From positions 310,001-374,000 of the forward strand of contig JAGPYM010000031.1 in assembly GCA_020736575.1 (NCBI GenBank): DNA of 64,000 nucleotides. Reading direction: 5' to 3'. This DNA comes from Thelonectria olida. Taxonomy: Eukaryota > Ascomycota > Sordariomycetes > Hypocreales > Nectriaceae. Every line of letters starts with the position of its first letter. Within the stretch, counting starts at the first letter, position 1. The notes under the pieces were generated by a model that saw only the letters and a list, made by a program, of their open reading frames with translations, did no database searches and was not told where the DNA came from. A program made the translations under genes and the position numbers. Shown piece after piece: positions 1 to 9,886 of the stretch.

Positions 1-667
1 GGAGGGCGGAGATGAAGCTGGCTTAAAGACCCGTCAGGAGCTCGCCGTCCCCGAAGCCAACAAGGCACGCATGAAGTGGGCTCTCCGTGCCGAGAACAAG
101 GAGAAGTGGGTGTGGGAGTACGATCGCACCTACGGCCTCGACTTCTTCAACCCCTACCTTGACTTTGCGAACCTGGCCTTGAAGCTGCCCGGGTTCCAGC
201 TGCCCATCATGAAGTACTGGGACGGCCAGGGCCTCAGGTAAGAGCCATCTCGTTGCTTTTTGTGTCTGCGTCGCAGACCTCCCCAGTTTCCTTGCGAGCC
301 TCGTCAGCCACCGGTCTGAAGCGAGGCACGCGTGTACATGATCATCTTTCTTACAATCGTTCCGTTTACTTGTCTCAGGTCCAACCGGAGACGCTCACAT
401 CAGCTCAGATACGTCCTGCGAAATAAGGAGACGGATCAGACGTACCTGGTCATTCTCTTTACCCTTTACCACAAGGACTACGTCAACGAGGATGGCTCGC
501 TCAAGCCAGGGGCTAAGGAGTCGATCGCTGAGAGGCGCGATATCCCGATTCCTGATGAGGAGATCGACATCGACGAAGCCCAGGCTTTGAAGGAGGCTGG
601 AGAGAAGTTTGGACCCAAGTTTGGTGAGGAGGGTTACGAGAAGACCAGTCCCGATGACGTCGATTAA
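1..667 (+). CDS. DUF1769 family protein, 3' end (5' end off window)
   Basis: Only the C-terminal part lies in the window. Exon one reads in frame from base 2 to 237 and ends with IMKYWDGQGLR. A 171-nt intron (238-408, GTAAGA donor, CTCAG acceptor) splits the Arg codon. Exon two (409-667) reads YVLRNKETDQTYLVILFTLY and ends at TAA. The blocks FFNPYLDF, LPGFQLPIMKYWDGQGLRYVLRN and the hydrophobic LVILFTLYH tail are typical of the fungal DUF1769 family, whose function is unknown. The last 40 or so residues are charged and poorly conserved. The family match is from recognition, not a search. The gene is followed by about 370 bases without a gene and then a decayed gene. Confidence 0.85.
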
Positions 668-1033
668 ATTGCGGCGCAATATTGGATTGACAATGGGGCC
701 TAGCCAGGAAGAGGGTGGGCCAACCATGAATGGAATAATCCTTCTGTTCCCTGACCTGTGCATTGCCTCCTGGTGACTTGTTAGTGAAGCGTTGGTGAGG
801 ACTCGACAAGGATGACAATAATCAACCAACAACATAACTTTGTTTGATGAGTCGCATGTTGTCCTGGAGAAAGAATGCGGCCATTCTAATAATAGCACAC
901 CTCATATTAAGATCCATCGAATTTCCCCGCCGCAAAGGTCAGTATAAGTTGGTTGGGTGACCATAGCTGGAACCCAGCTCTTGCATTCAATTTCTCTCAA
1001 CGCTAATACTCATTATTGCCGCCAATCATCGTC
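668..1033. other. Intergenic, possible 5S-like fragment
   Basis: No coding region is convincing here. Bases 936-985 resemble the 3' half of a fungal 5S rRNA (TTGGGTGACCA core), but the 5' half is missing, so I do not call an RNA gene. Confidence 0.3.
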
Positions 1034-1749
1034 ATGCCGAGTACTGAGGCTACTAAGCGCCTTTTCTGGACCCTGCAAGGCCCTCTAGAAACCAGCATCT
1101 TTGTCCTCGACGACACCGTCAACCCCGGCGGGGCCCGAGAGCCCTACTTCCGCCAAACCTTGGATGGCACGAGCTAGCATCCCATCTCGCAGGAGCCGCT
1201 GACGGAGCGTCGAGAGTCGTCTGTATCCGTCACTGTTTCTCCGTTGGACAGCTGGGAGCAGGCCTGGTTCGACAACCACGAACACGCAGATTCCGACGAT
1301 CCAGAATGCGTGTATGAGCTCGTCAACGGGGAGAAGTCTCTGGTGTAGTGCTGCGGGGTGGATGAACCTATAAACCTGGCACCGTTTGTCGTTAGAGTCT
1401 CAGACAAACCGTACCTTACCATCCGCGACTTCGTGACAGCCGTGCACCCTGTGCTCATGGGCCTCCGCCAGAATTTGCTGGACTGTCTAGGCATGTGGGA
1501 TTGCCAACCACGTCCGGAAGAGACAAAGCTGATAGTCAACTGCTCTCTCGTGAGCTTTCTCGGATTGAGGAGGAGCATGATTGGCTTCGGAACAAGAGAC
1601 ATCAGTACAGGTACCAACAAGCTCATCCACCGACCGAACGGCTTCCGCCGACTTTTATGATGACGCCTCTGTCGGTGGCGCCTCTGTTGGTAACGCCTGA
1701 GATGCACGCGGAAATCGAGGAACTGTTATCGCACGGACTAGTGAATTGA
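1034..1749 (+). pseudogene. Decayed gene of a fungal hypothetical protein
   Basis: An ATG at 1034 opens a coherent reading frame starting MPSTEATKRLFWTLQGPL. It is interrupted by TAG at 1175-1177 and again by TAG at 1346-1348, yet the same frame goes on reading protein-like sequence between and after the stops (PLDSWEQAWFDNHEHAD, CCGVDEPINLAPFVVRVSD, YLTIRDFVTAVHPVLMGLRQ). After about 1540 the sensible frame moves by one base into SRELSRIEEEHDWLRNKRH and ends at a TGA at 1747-1749. No GT-AG intron removes the first stop. I do not recognise a named domain. Both stops could come from CAG by a single CpA-to-TpA change, the preferred context of repeat-induced point mutation. Alternatives are an exotic exon structure or sequencing errors; three lesions make decay more likely. 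Confidence 0.65.
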
Positions 1750-2107
1750 GAGGCTGGGGTTCATCTCTATCGAGGTCAAAACTGTGAACCATCGATTGCA
1801 TTTGATTGAAGCTTGTCCTGAGAGAGAACAAGTTCTTTTTTACCGGATGCCTTCTTTCATTTCCATACCAGATGATTATAGATAGCAAAAAGTCAAATAT
1901 AAGGCCTATTCCGGTTATATGCACTGCTTCGATAATGCAACACCTTGAGCTGCCAGATTACATCATGCTTCTAGAGGCTGCCTATCACGCGGCTTTCATC
2001 ACATCCTATCCAGGCCATCCATCTCTGTTGAGCCACACTTTCCGAACTTGGATTGACTAGACCTCAGGTTAGTATCCCATTACCAGCTCATCGAGGGACT
2101 TGCAAGC
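1750..2107. other. Intergenic, no feature seen
   Basis: Short open frames only, with no domain or splice support. It separates the decayed gene from the chitin-binding relic on the opposite strand. Confidence 0.4.
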
Positions 2108-2281
2108 TCACCATCCTTCGCCGCAGTCGGCGGGAAGAGACCCGGAGTTACCGTGATTGTTGCAGCAGTTCCCATACACGATATCGCATGTGTATCCCTT
2201 GTGGCCGCCACACGTCCCGTCGGTCGTGTTGCCCACTAGCCAGGGAAAGTTGGGCTGGCCATCGGCCGGCGTGAATGGCAA
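2108..2281 (-). pseudogene. Relic of a hevein-type chitin-binding domain (ChtBD1)
   Basis: On the minus strand the frame ending at TGA (2110-2108) reads LPFTPADGQPNFPWLVGN, then TDGTCGGHKGYTC, then GNCCNNHGNSGS, then LPADCGEGW. The spacing CGG..GYTC..GNCC..G..CG is that of a chitin-binding type-1 (hevein) domain. The usual aromatic positions after NCC (such as SQYGYCG) are changed to NNHGNSG, and one Cys of the set is lost. I find no start codon, signal peptide or catalytic domain upstream on this strand. It is therefore most likely the last exon of a lost chitin-binding or chitin-modifying secreted enzyme. A real gene with an exon I missed further right (2300-2900) is possible but unsupported. 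Confidence 0.6.
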
Positions 2282-3719
2282 GCAAGGGGGGGATAGAGTC
2301 GAACTATTGTCTCACCCGGCGGATTGACCCGAATAAGAAGTAGACAGAGACTGCTCGTTTATTTCCGTATAGGTAGTTATGGGGCACCTATTGAGGGTAG
2401 CTCTGCGAACATGTAACATTCCCATGATCATGACCCTTGCCAACACCCAACATCCGTCCACAAAGGAAAGCATTCCTCCCTGTCCACAGATGCCGAGCTG
2501 ATGCCGACAAGCCCGGATCAGCTAGAAACGAGTGGAGAAGTCCATCTCATCTCCCCCAGATCTCACCAGATCTTTGCCAGATCCATCATCCCCCTCATCT
2601 CGCGTCACATGTGCCCGTCCAACAACACAAGCTGGCAAACTAAACGCTCACCATCACCAAACGAACCAAGATGCACCGGCAATAGTCGGGGATAGTCAAA
2701 CTTCCCCGCCTATTCCTATTTTATGGACCTGACGACGTCGATACTTTCCGTGACCCCGGAGGAAGCACGGAGGATCGAGCCCGTCTGAGGAGAAGCGACC
2801 ACTTCTCCTCCCGGCAGTTCCACCGTTGCCAGCCGACACTCCCTCCTTTAGTGTCCTGAACATCCAATCACTCGTCTCCCCTTAGGCCTCGGTAAAATCT
2901 CGCGGGACCTACGTAATTCCTCGACCCTCGCTAATGACGCCGCTTGGCCAGGGTCCAAGTGCCGTCACCAAGACGATTGGCCGTTGAGGCAAGCCATCAT
3001 CCATCGTGGCTCATGTCCAGCTTATTCCCGGACCCGGCCAAGAAGCCTATCTCGAACACGGACTCGCGCCACGAGAAACTTTCCTCTCATTCAGCCAGCG
3101 GGGATTTTCTTCCTGATACGTACATGCGAGTACACCCATCCTCCTCCTTTGTCGAGTGTCACTCAGCATCTGAAGGATGTCACCTGAGGATGGAGCGTGG
3201 TCCATATGGCCCTCATGGCCTCTGGACCTATGTACTTCAAACTCGATCATGGAAGATCCAGCTTGGAATCTTGGATAGCTAGTCTGTTCGATATCGTTCC
3301 CTCCTCCAAGCCACCACCACCAATTGATCGTCAACACCACCTCAGCTTGCCCAGGCGCACTAGCCCAGCTCCTTTTGTCTCGCGAGCGGGTCTAGACCTT
3401 CTAAATCCTATAAGTTAACATGGATGACGGCGGAGTCTCTGCGAGCTGCCATTATTCCCGTCGAGATTCCGTCGCGGTGCTCATCTCCCGTATTCTCACC
3501 TTCGGGTTATAAGCCGGGGTTATGCCCCAATGCATCAGTCGAACGGGAATCACATTTTTCCCCCGTACTTGGATAAACTCGAGCCTCCTCAGATATCGCC
3601 CCTGAATCTATTCTCAAGCTCGTGATATTCTTAAGCCCACGAGACTCCTCTGTTAGTCAACTGCTGGCTTATGATATATCCCTTCCGACCAACCACTCCA
3701 AAGCTTGCATAGGATTACC
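2282..3719. other. Upstream region of the MFS gene, no gene seen
   Basis: About 1.4 kb, GC-rich and full of short open frames on both strands, none with recognisable protein. A CCAAT element lies near 2868. It is presumably the promoter and 5' UTR of the transporter starting at 3720. Confidence 0.4.
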
Positions 3720-5583
3720 ATGTCCTCAAATACAAAGTCACGTTGGGATGGAGATACTCCAGCCCTCGAACAGGGCGACCTGGAAATCGCCCTTGACAAC
3801 ACTCTTCCACCAAAGTCTCCTCAAAACCCCCTGGTTGACGACGAATCGATATCCTCCATCTACCTCACCTTCGACACTATCCTGCCCACTCCTCCAACGC
3901 CTCTAGAGGCAGGACTTGAACAAAATGTTCAGCTTCCATCGTGTCCGAACCTCAAGCATTATACGTCACCCCTTACGTGGCCTCTGGCTAGGAAGAACCT
4001 GTTGCTCGCACTCTCATGCATCGCCACATTCCTCACTGCATATACCGCTGGTGCATACTCACCTCCATCGTCTGTCATGGCCAAGGATTTGGGGTCAAGC
4101 CACCTGGCCATGCTCGTGGGTATCACAACATTCTGCATGGGCTTTGCCATCGCACCCATGGCTCTTGCCCCCATCTCGGAGATCTTAGGACGCTATCCTG
4201 TCTTTGTGGCTGCCGGCGTTGTCTATCTCATCTTTCAGGCTGTTTGCCCGCTCATGACCAACCTCGCCGGCATGTTGGTTGCTCGCTTCCTAGTTGGCGT
4301 TGGTGGTTCCGTCTTTAGCTCTGTCGTTGGAGGCGTCATCGCCGACTTGTGGAACAAGGAGGAAAGAAACACTCCCATGTCTCTCTTCAGTGGCTTTGTC
4401 CTTTGCGGAACTGGAGCAGGGCCTCTCGTCTCTGCAGCCTTTATTGATAACATGAGCAACGAAACTCGTGCATGGAAGTGGACTTTTTGGCACCAAGTTA
4501 TTCTCGATGGCATCCTGCTCATTGCCATCATCTTCCTTTTCCGGGAGAGTCGAGCATCGGTCTTGTTGACGAGAAAGGCGAACAAGTTAAACAAGTGGTA
4601 CGAAGAGCTCGAGAGTGTCGGTGTCTATGGAGTCTGGGTTACCGAAGTGGAAGAGGAACCCAGCGCGGACTCGTCAGCGTCGACCTTTAAAACATTGCAA
4701 GGTGGCCCGGTCGAGAACGAGTATTCTGGCCAGAGGCCCCAGCGTCGCCTCCGGAGAATCAGATGGGTTGTACAGGCCGATGAACAACGGGCCTCCCTGG
4801 CGGTGCTGATCTCGACCTCGGTCCAGCGCCCTTTCTATCTTCTCTTCACCGAGCCTGTTGTTTTCTGCTTCTCGCTGTGGGCTGCATTCTCCTGGGGAGT
4901 CCTGTATCTCTCCTTCGCCGTCGTGCCGTATCTGTACGCCAACAACATCGACAAGTCCAGCCGTGTGTACATTGCCATGATGGCATCGGCCATCGTTGCG
5001 ACCATCGTGGGCATATTGCAGGAGCGTTTGCTGCAACATCCCCAGTGGAAGAAGCAAGAAGGGGACGACAAGCCCCCGTCGGGATCGCACTTCTGGGCCT
5101 TTATGAGGAAGCATTTCCCAGCAGAAGCCCCAGAATCGCGCCTCTACTTTGCTTGCATCACAGCTCTCTTCCTCCCCGCAGGACTGTTCGGTGCATTCTT
5201 GGCACCAAGCGGCGCAAGGGACTATGCCATTGCCATTGGCATCGGATTCGCCAACTGGGGCATCTACTCGGTGTATCTGGCCACGTTCAACTACCTTGCC
5301 GATACGTATCACGTCTACGCTTCGTCGGCTCTCGCCGCGCAGAGCTTCTGTCGCAACGTGCTGGGTGGCTCATTCCCGCTCATCACGGGAATCATGTTTG
5401 ACACTCTTGGCTTGAAGCACGCGGGCTGCCTCCTCGGCGGAATTGCTGCTGGCTTGACGCTTATTCCGTGGGTTCTGGTGTTTTTCGGGGAAAAAATTCG
5501 GGCGAGGAGTAAATTTGCCCTTGTAAGTCACTCTTCCTGGCGGTTGGTGATCCTTACTAACTTGGTGACAGTCTCTTCAATAA
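3720..5583 (+). CDS. MFS transporter, DHA1 drug:H+ antiporter type
   Basis: Two exons: 3720-5522 and 5572-5583, with a 49-nt intron (GTAAGT, branch TTACTAAC, ACAG). The spliced protein of about 604 residues ends FALSLQ; unspliced reading would add a spurious tail. The start is the first ATG in frame (MSSNTKSRWDG). An N-terminal cytoplasmic stretch of about 90 residues precedes the first membrane segment (NLLLALSCIATFLTAYTAG). The loop APISEILGRYPVF is the motif-A position and FVLCGTGAGPLVSAAF the antiporter motif C. A long central loop (about 290-370) separates the two six-helix halves. Proton-coupled efflux at the plasma membrane is inferred from the family; the substrate cannot be read from sequence. 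It is not obviously linked to the neighbouring genes. Confidence 0.88.
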
Positions 5584-5875
5584 TTGACTTTCGTTTTGAA
5601 TGGCTCAAGGCAGTGCGAAGCATGGGATATGAGGATGCAATGATATAGACTTAGACGACTTGGAAATAATGAATGATGATGGACGAATGTGGCAAGGGAT
5701 TGCGAAACAGGCAGCATTAGGGGAGATGCACAAGGTATTGAGCATTGCTTTACAAGAGGTCCAACATTCATAAAGTATCAAAAGGGTGGGTAAATGAGCT
5801 CTCCTAGGAGTATAGCATCATTCATACATACCAAACAAGCATTCGGACCATACACCTCCCTGTAGTCTTACATTG

Positions 5876-7645
5876 TTACAGTGTATTCCCCGGTTCCCTT
5901 GAAAAGGTCCGCTTCGCCTTTCCTTTTCCTTTGCCGTAAAGATCAAATAGCTTGATGGTTCCCCTCCTCTGTAGGCCAGCCGTTTCCGCTTGGTCCTCGT
6001 CAACTTGAATCTGGGTTTCCTCGGATTTGACGGAATCAGGGATTCTCATTCTCTCTAGAGCACCGACGACTGATGGGAGGGACGCGTTCCCATCGGAATC
6101 AAGAACTGGTGGAGGCAACTGAACACAGCCTTCCCATGCCTGGACGTCGGTATCCTCTTCGGCCTGCGAAAGAGGGGGGTCATCGTGATCGTCCATCTTC
6201 AACACTCCGTCGCCAAAATCGACATAGGCCTTTTGCCCGCTTAGCCGCGGCCAGATAGTCGACGGCGTGACTCGATAGGCGTGGCGGTGTAAGCTCGCTT
6301 GCTCGCAGGAGGGGAAGAGCGATGCGATAAAGCCGTTTGTGTAAGACTCGCTGAAGCCGCACATGCGCAGGGAGTCGACATGGCCACGCAACCGGAGGAA
6401 GTGGTTGAAGATGACAAGGTACGAATCCGGGCAGTAGTCGGCGCGGTGGATGAGACAGTATGGGCTTGAGGGTGTCTTGTCCGAGGAGGCATAGTCCATG
6501 AGGATGGGATCGCTGAAGTAGTCTTCCGCTTCTTGGATGGTGAAGTCGTAGTCATAATCATCTTCGTCGTCGTGTCCGCCCGTGTCGATTATTTCATGAG
6601 TCTCAAGGAGCCATTGGCGGACCGGTGATGCACTCATCGCTCTCTGGAGCGCGGGCGATTGCGGCCTCATGATGTATGCGGAAGGGGGTTCGGACCGTTG
6701 GCTCAGCTGGCTGTAGCAGCTTTCTTCACTCGACTGGCCTGTGGTCGACTTGATCGAAGGACTTGCGTATCTCTGGCCGTAAAAACGCCGACATAGAAGG
6801 ACTAAGCTGTCCAAAGGCTGAGATGCATCTCGCTGGAGCTGAACCTCGACGAACTTGAGAAGCAGCCCTTCGATGTGGTCCACGCCCGGGAGAAGACCAG
6901 CAGCATCAGTACTCGGGCCGCACCCGAGACGGCTCAAGTCGACTTCTACGACAATGTTTCGCGCATAGATACCGTATGTATTCATCCACGTCGTAGCAAG
7001 CGGACTCACTCGTGGCCCGACATACGGCGAAAAGGTAACATGTAGCGGGACGTCCAACAAGAACGTCACCAACACATCGGCGCGGAACCCAAACGACACT
7101 TCCAAGTAAGGCTGTAGCGTTTGGAATGCTTGTTCGGGAGATTGGAAGTACTCGTGGTTCCAGGAGTCGCGGTTGAACGACGCCTTGTTCAGACGAAGCG
7201 GCTGCCCACTTTGCAGCGGGAGTAGGAGATATTGGCAGATCTGTAGACGCACCTTGTCCGGAAGACGTGCAAAACCAAGCTCTGGTTTCTCGCGACCACG
7301 GCCAAAATCAGTGAAGAACTGCTCGAGAGCAGCTTTGAAGCGATGTTCACACTGCGTGAGTGGTGCGACATGGCCGTGGGCGTATTCGTGGTAAACGGCG
7401 TCGAATGTGCGATCCCAGGGCGGAAGGTCCCTTCGATGAGCTGTGAGACGCGGTTGACCTGGGCCACTGTCAAGACGTAGGAGAGAGACGCGAGAGCCAG
7501 AGGCTTCGCATATCGACTCGCGTTTGAAGTCGGAATGGCCTCGGCTTCGAGTACGGGCTTTTGTTAACTTGGCTGTGACCATGTGAGTAAAGTAGGGTTG
7601 TTGAGAGATGTGGGAATACGTACGCATCGTTCCCTGTATTATCAT
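5876..7645 (-). CDS. Conserved fungal protein of unknown function
   Basis: A long minus-strand frame ending at TAA (5878-5876), about 570-589 residues depending on splicing. A likely 51-nt intron sits seven codons after the ATG at 7645 (7623-7573: GTACGT donor, TACTCAC branch, CACAG acceptor). It is a multiple of three and stop-free, so unspliced reading is also open. The N-terminal half carries RLPDKVRLQICQYLLLP, which resembles the first helix of fungal F-box or 2EXR-like modules. The remainder has an acidic patch (DDEDDYDYDF) and a basic C-terminus (GKGKGKAKR). There is no signal peptide or membrane segment. I cannot assign a function; the F-box-like remark is an inference from one motif. 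Confidence 0.75.
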   Translation of the reverse strand: MIIQGTMRTYSHISQQPYFTHMVTAKLTKARTRSRGHSDFKRESICEASGSRVSLLRLDSGPGQPRLTAHRRDLPPWDRTFDAVYHEYAHGHVAPLTQCEHRFKAALEQFFTDFGRGREKPELGFARLPDKVRLQICQYLLLPLQSGQPLRLNKASFNRDSWNHEYFQSPEQAFQTLQPYLEVSFGFRADVLVTFLLDVPLHVTFSPYVGPRVSPLATTWMNTYGIYARNIVVEVDLSRLGCGPSTDAAGLLPGVDHIEGLLLKFVEVQLQRDASQPLDSLVLLCRRFYGQRYASPSIKSTTGQSSEESCYSQLSQRSEPPSAYIMRPQSPALQRAMSASPVRQWLLETHEIIDTGGHDDEDDYDYDFTIQEAEDYFSDPILMDYASSDKTPSSPYCLIHRADYCPDSYLVIFNHFLRLRGHVDSLRMCGFSESYTNGFIASLFPSCEQASLHRHAYRVTPSTIWPRLSGQKAYVDFGDGVLKMDDHDDPPLSQAEEDTDVQAWEGCVQLPPPVLDSDGNASLPSVVGALERMRIPDSVKSEETQIQVDEDQAETAGLQRRGTIKLFDLYGKGKGKAKRTFSREPGNTL

Positions 7646-8458
7646 CTAGGGGGATTGGTCATGACATTTGGCCTGGCTTGTTTCGGAGCGTTGTTGATGT
7701 TATTGTTTTGCTCTGGTGATGCAGGTGGAAGGGCGATGGATGAGAGGTGCAGAAAAAGATGAACTGAAAGGGCGAATAGAAAAGGCCAGTAAATCATCTA
7801 CACACCAATGACGCAAAGCCTGCTATGCACTTTTTGATTTCCCAACCCAGAGCTTGTCATTTGTTTGGGCCTGGTCACAGTCTCGCTGGTTTGTGCTGTT
7901 TGGTTTGTGCATGTCAGTCATAAATTGCATCGAGGGAGGAACAATTGAAACAAAGCACTACAATCCAGACTGAAAGACGGCAATAATAACGATAATAAGG
8001 CTACCGAGGTGGACAATGTGCTTCATTGCTTCGCTTGGTATTTCACGTGCGCAGTCTTTCGGCGAGCCATACATCATAGGACGACACTAGTCAAACGTAA
8101 TTAATGTACAGACAATGCCTTTTATTTTGGGGGTATCACTGAAGAGGTTCATCAGATATATACCATGCAACTAACCCATCGTCGCACTCATATCGAAACA
8201 GCGAAGCCGTATATGGAGATCTGTGTGAGCAAGATCCAAGCAAAAACGCCTCGCCTAAATATGTCCTTCACTTTTCGTCATGTTGCGCCCATGGTACCCG
8301 GAGAAACTCGCGGCCATTCTCAGCCCCCTCCTCATTTAACCGCCGTTAAAACACGCAAAAGTCCTTGGACCTGCGGCCGGTGTGCTCGGCGATAGAGTAG
8401 GTGGTCGTCGTCGTGTTTCCCATTCATCCATTTTTTGTTCCTGTGTCGTCCATGCCGC
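7646..8458. other. Intergenic, no feature seen
   Basis: About 0.8 kb between two minus-strand genes. It presumably holds the promoter of the 5876-7645 gene and the 3' UTR of the PBDC1 gene. I see no further gene. Confidence 0.4.
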
Positions 8459-9062
8459 TTACTTCTTGGCCTTGTCGGCCTGGGCCTTCTCGTAGATCCA
8501 GTCGTTAAGACCAGCGCGGTTTCTTTGGCGTGTATTAGTACTCTGCATTCTTCGTCGGATGGAGGGATCGACTCACCGAGCAATCTCGACAGCGTAAAAC
8601 TGCATGCGCGGCACAAAGATGGTAGTGTCCTGCTCATACTCAACCTTGGGGCTTGTTCGAAGCATGGTGCCAAAGTTGTAGTCGTCGACGAGCTTTTCGT
8701 AGGCCATCATGAACTTGCGCCATCTCTCCTTTCCGGCCTTGCTCTTCATCTCGTTCTCGTTGATGGTGGCAGCGGGGTCGAAGTCGGGCAGGTCGGCCTT
8801 GAGGTGCGCGAGGATGTCGTCGTCGATCTTGGTCAGGCGGAGGGATGAGCCCTTGACTCTTTCTAGGATGGCCCAGTAGGTTTCGAGGTGCTGCACAGCC
8901 TTGACGGCAAACTGCTTCTCGATCTAAAGGAAATGTTAGCTCACAACTGCTCGTCGTTTGATTCCACAGGGTGGGATGGCTCACATCCTCGTTGTTCTCG
9001 GCATTCTCAGCGTCAAAGTTCTTGGGGATGGGACCACCGGACATGCTCTCGAGGGGATCCAT
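8459..9062 (-). CDS. PBDC1 family protein (yeast YPL225W type)
   Basis: Three exons on the minus strand: 9062-8985, 8923-8577 and 8522-8459. The introns are 8984-8924 (GTGAGC...TTTAG) and 8576-8523 (GTGAGT, branch TACTAAT, AAAG). The joined protein is 162 residues, close to the 146 of yeast YPL225W. It contains the family blocks IEKQFAVKAVQHLETYW, LRLTKIDDDI, MKSKAGKERWRKFM, VDDYNFGTMLRT and MQFYAVEIARNRAGLNDW. Yeast and human members have been described as chaperone-like factors acting during translation of elongation factor eEF1A; a cytosolic role here is by homology only. It shares its upstream region with the divergent ABC transporter at 9887. Confidence 0.92.
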
Positions 9063-9886
9063 TTTGAAATATTTCGGGTTGGTATTGGTGATGGCAAGGA
9101 GTTGAGTGATTGGAGTGGTGTTTTCGTCGGAGTCAAATCTTGAACGTGGGGCAATTGGGCCTTGATGGTGGATGGGGATGGAGGGGTATTTTTTGAGAAA
9201 AAGTGGGAGGATGATATCAGCGCATAGTGCATGCGACTGTTAGCACTGGGGTTTACGCACTGTTCTCTGGTCCCTGCTGGAAGGACGGAGACGGTTCGCG
9301 ACGACGCTCTCCTTTGCAACCTTGAATGACTACCAACAGGCAAATGATGAGACATCACCAGCCCACTTTGCACTACAATTGGTATACTTCCTATCTATCA
9401 ACTTGTTTGGTTCCATCGTCTTACCGTTTCCCACCGTTCTCCGCCAAGCTTGTTTCCACACCTCGTGCAAAATGTTTGCCACCGTTTTTAACGTGCAACA
9501 AACATTCTCACCGTTTCGCCCAACGGGACCAACGAGATGCGGCATCCATCCCGTCCTCGATTGAAAGCTACCACACATTCATCATGTGTGGTTGACATTT
9601 TGATTCGTCCAACTTCTCATTCGACTATATTCACCAAAGAACAATATGAACAACAATACGTCGCCCACCGTCCGTGCTGCCCGTTCCCCTCTAGTTGTAC
9701 CCTCACCACCGCCTTATATTATTCTTTGTTCTCTTATACGGACTCGCAAATACTTCCAGTCATGTGCTGGCTCACCATGTGTTTTATCTCCTTCCCCTTT
9801 CGCTTCCTGTTATTTCGCCTTGATGGGTTATACTTGACTGTTCTTTCATCATCAAATTCGTAACAAGGCGCCCTTAACAACACAAG
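9063..9886. other. Divergent promoter region (PBDC1 gene / ABC exporter)
   Basis: About 0.8 kb between two divergent genes. It is pyrimidine-rich near 9700-9840, just ahead of the ABC transporter ATG. Short open frames here are not convincing. Confidence 0.4.

Noticed and set aside
395..898. Open frames on the minus strand opposite the DUF1769 gene
   Set aside because: They lie antisense to a well-supported exon and its 3' UTR and have no recognisable protein features.
2944..3418. Overlapping plus-strand open frames upstream of the MFS gene
   Set aside because: Composition is like random translation of GC-rich promoter DNA, with no domain, splice support or conserved block.
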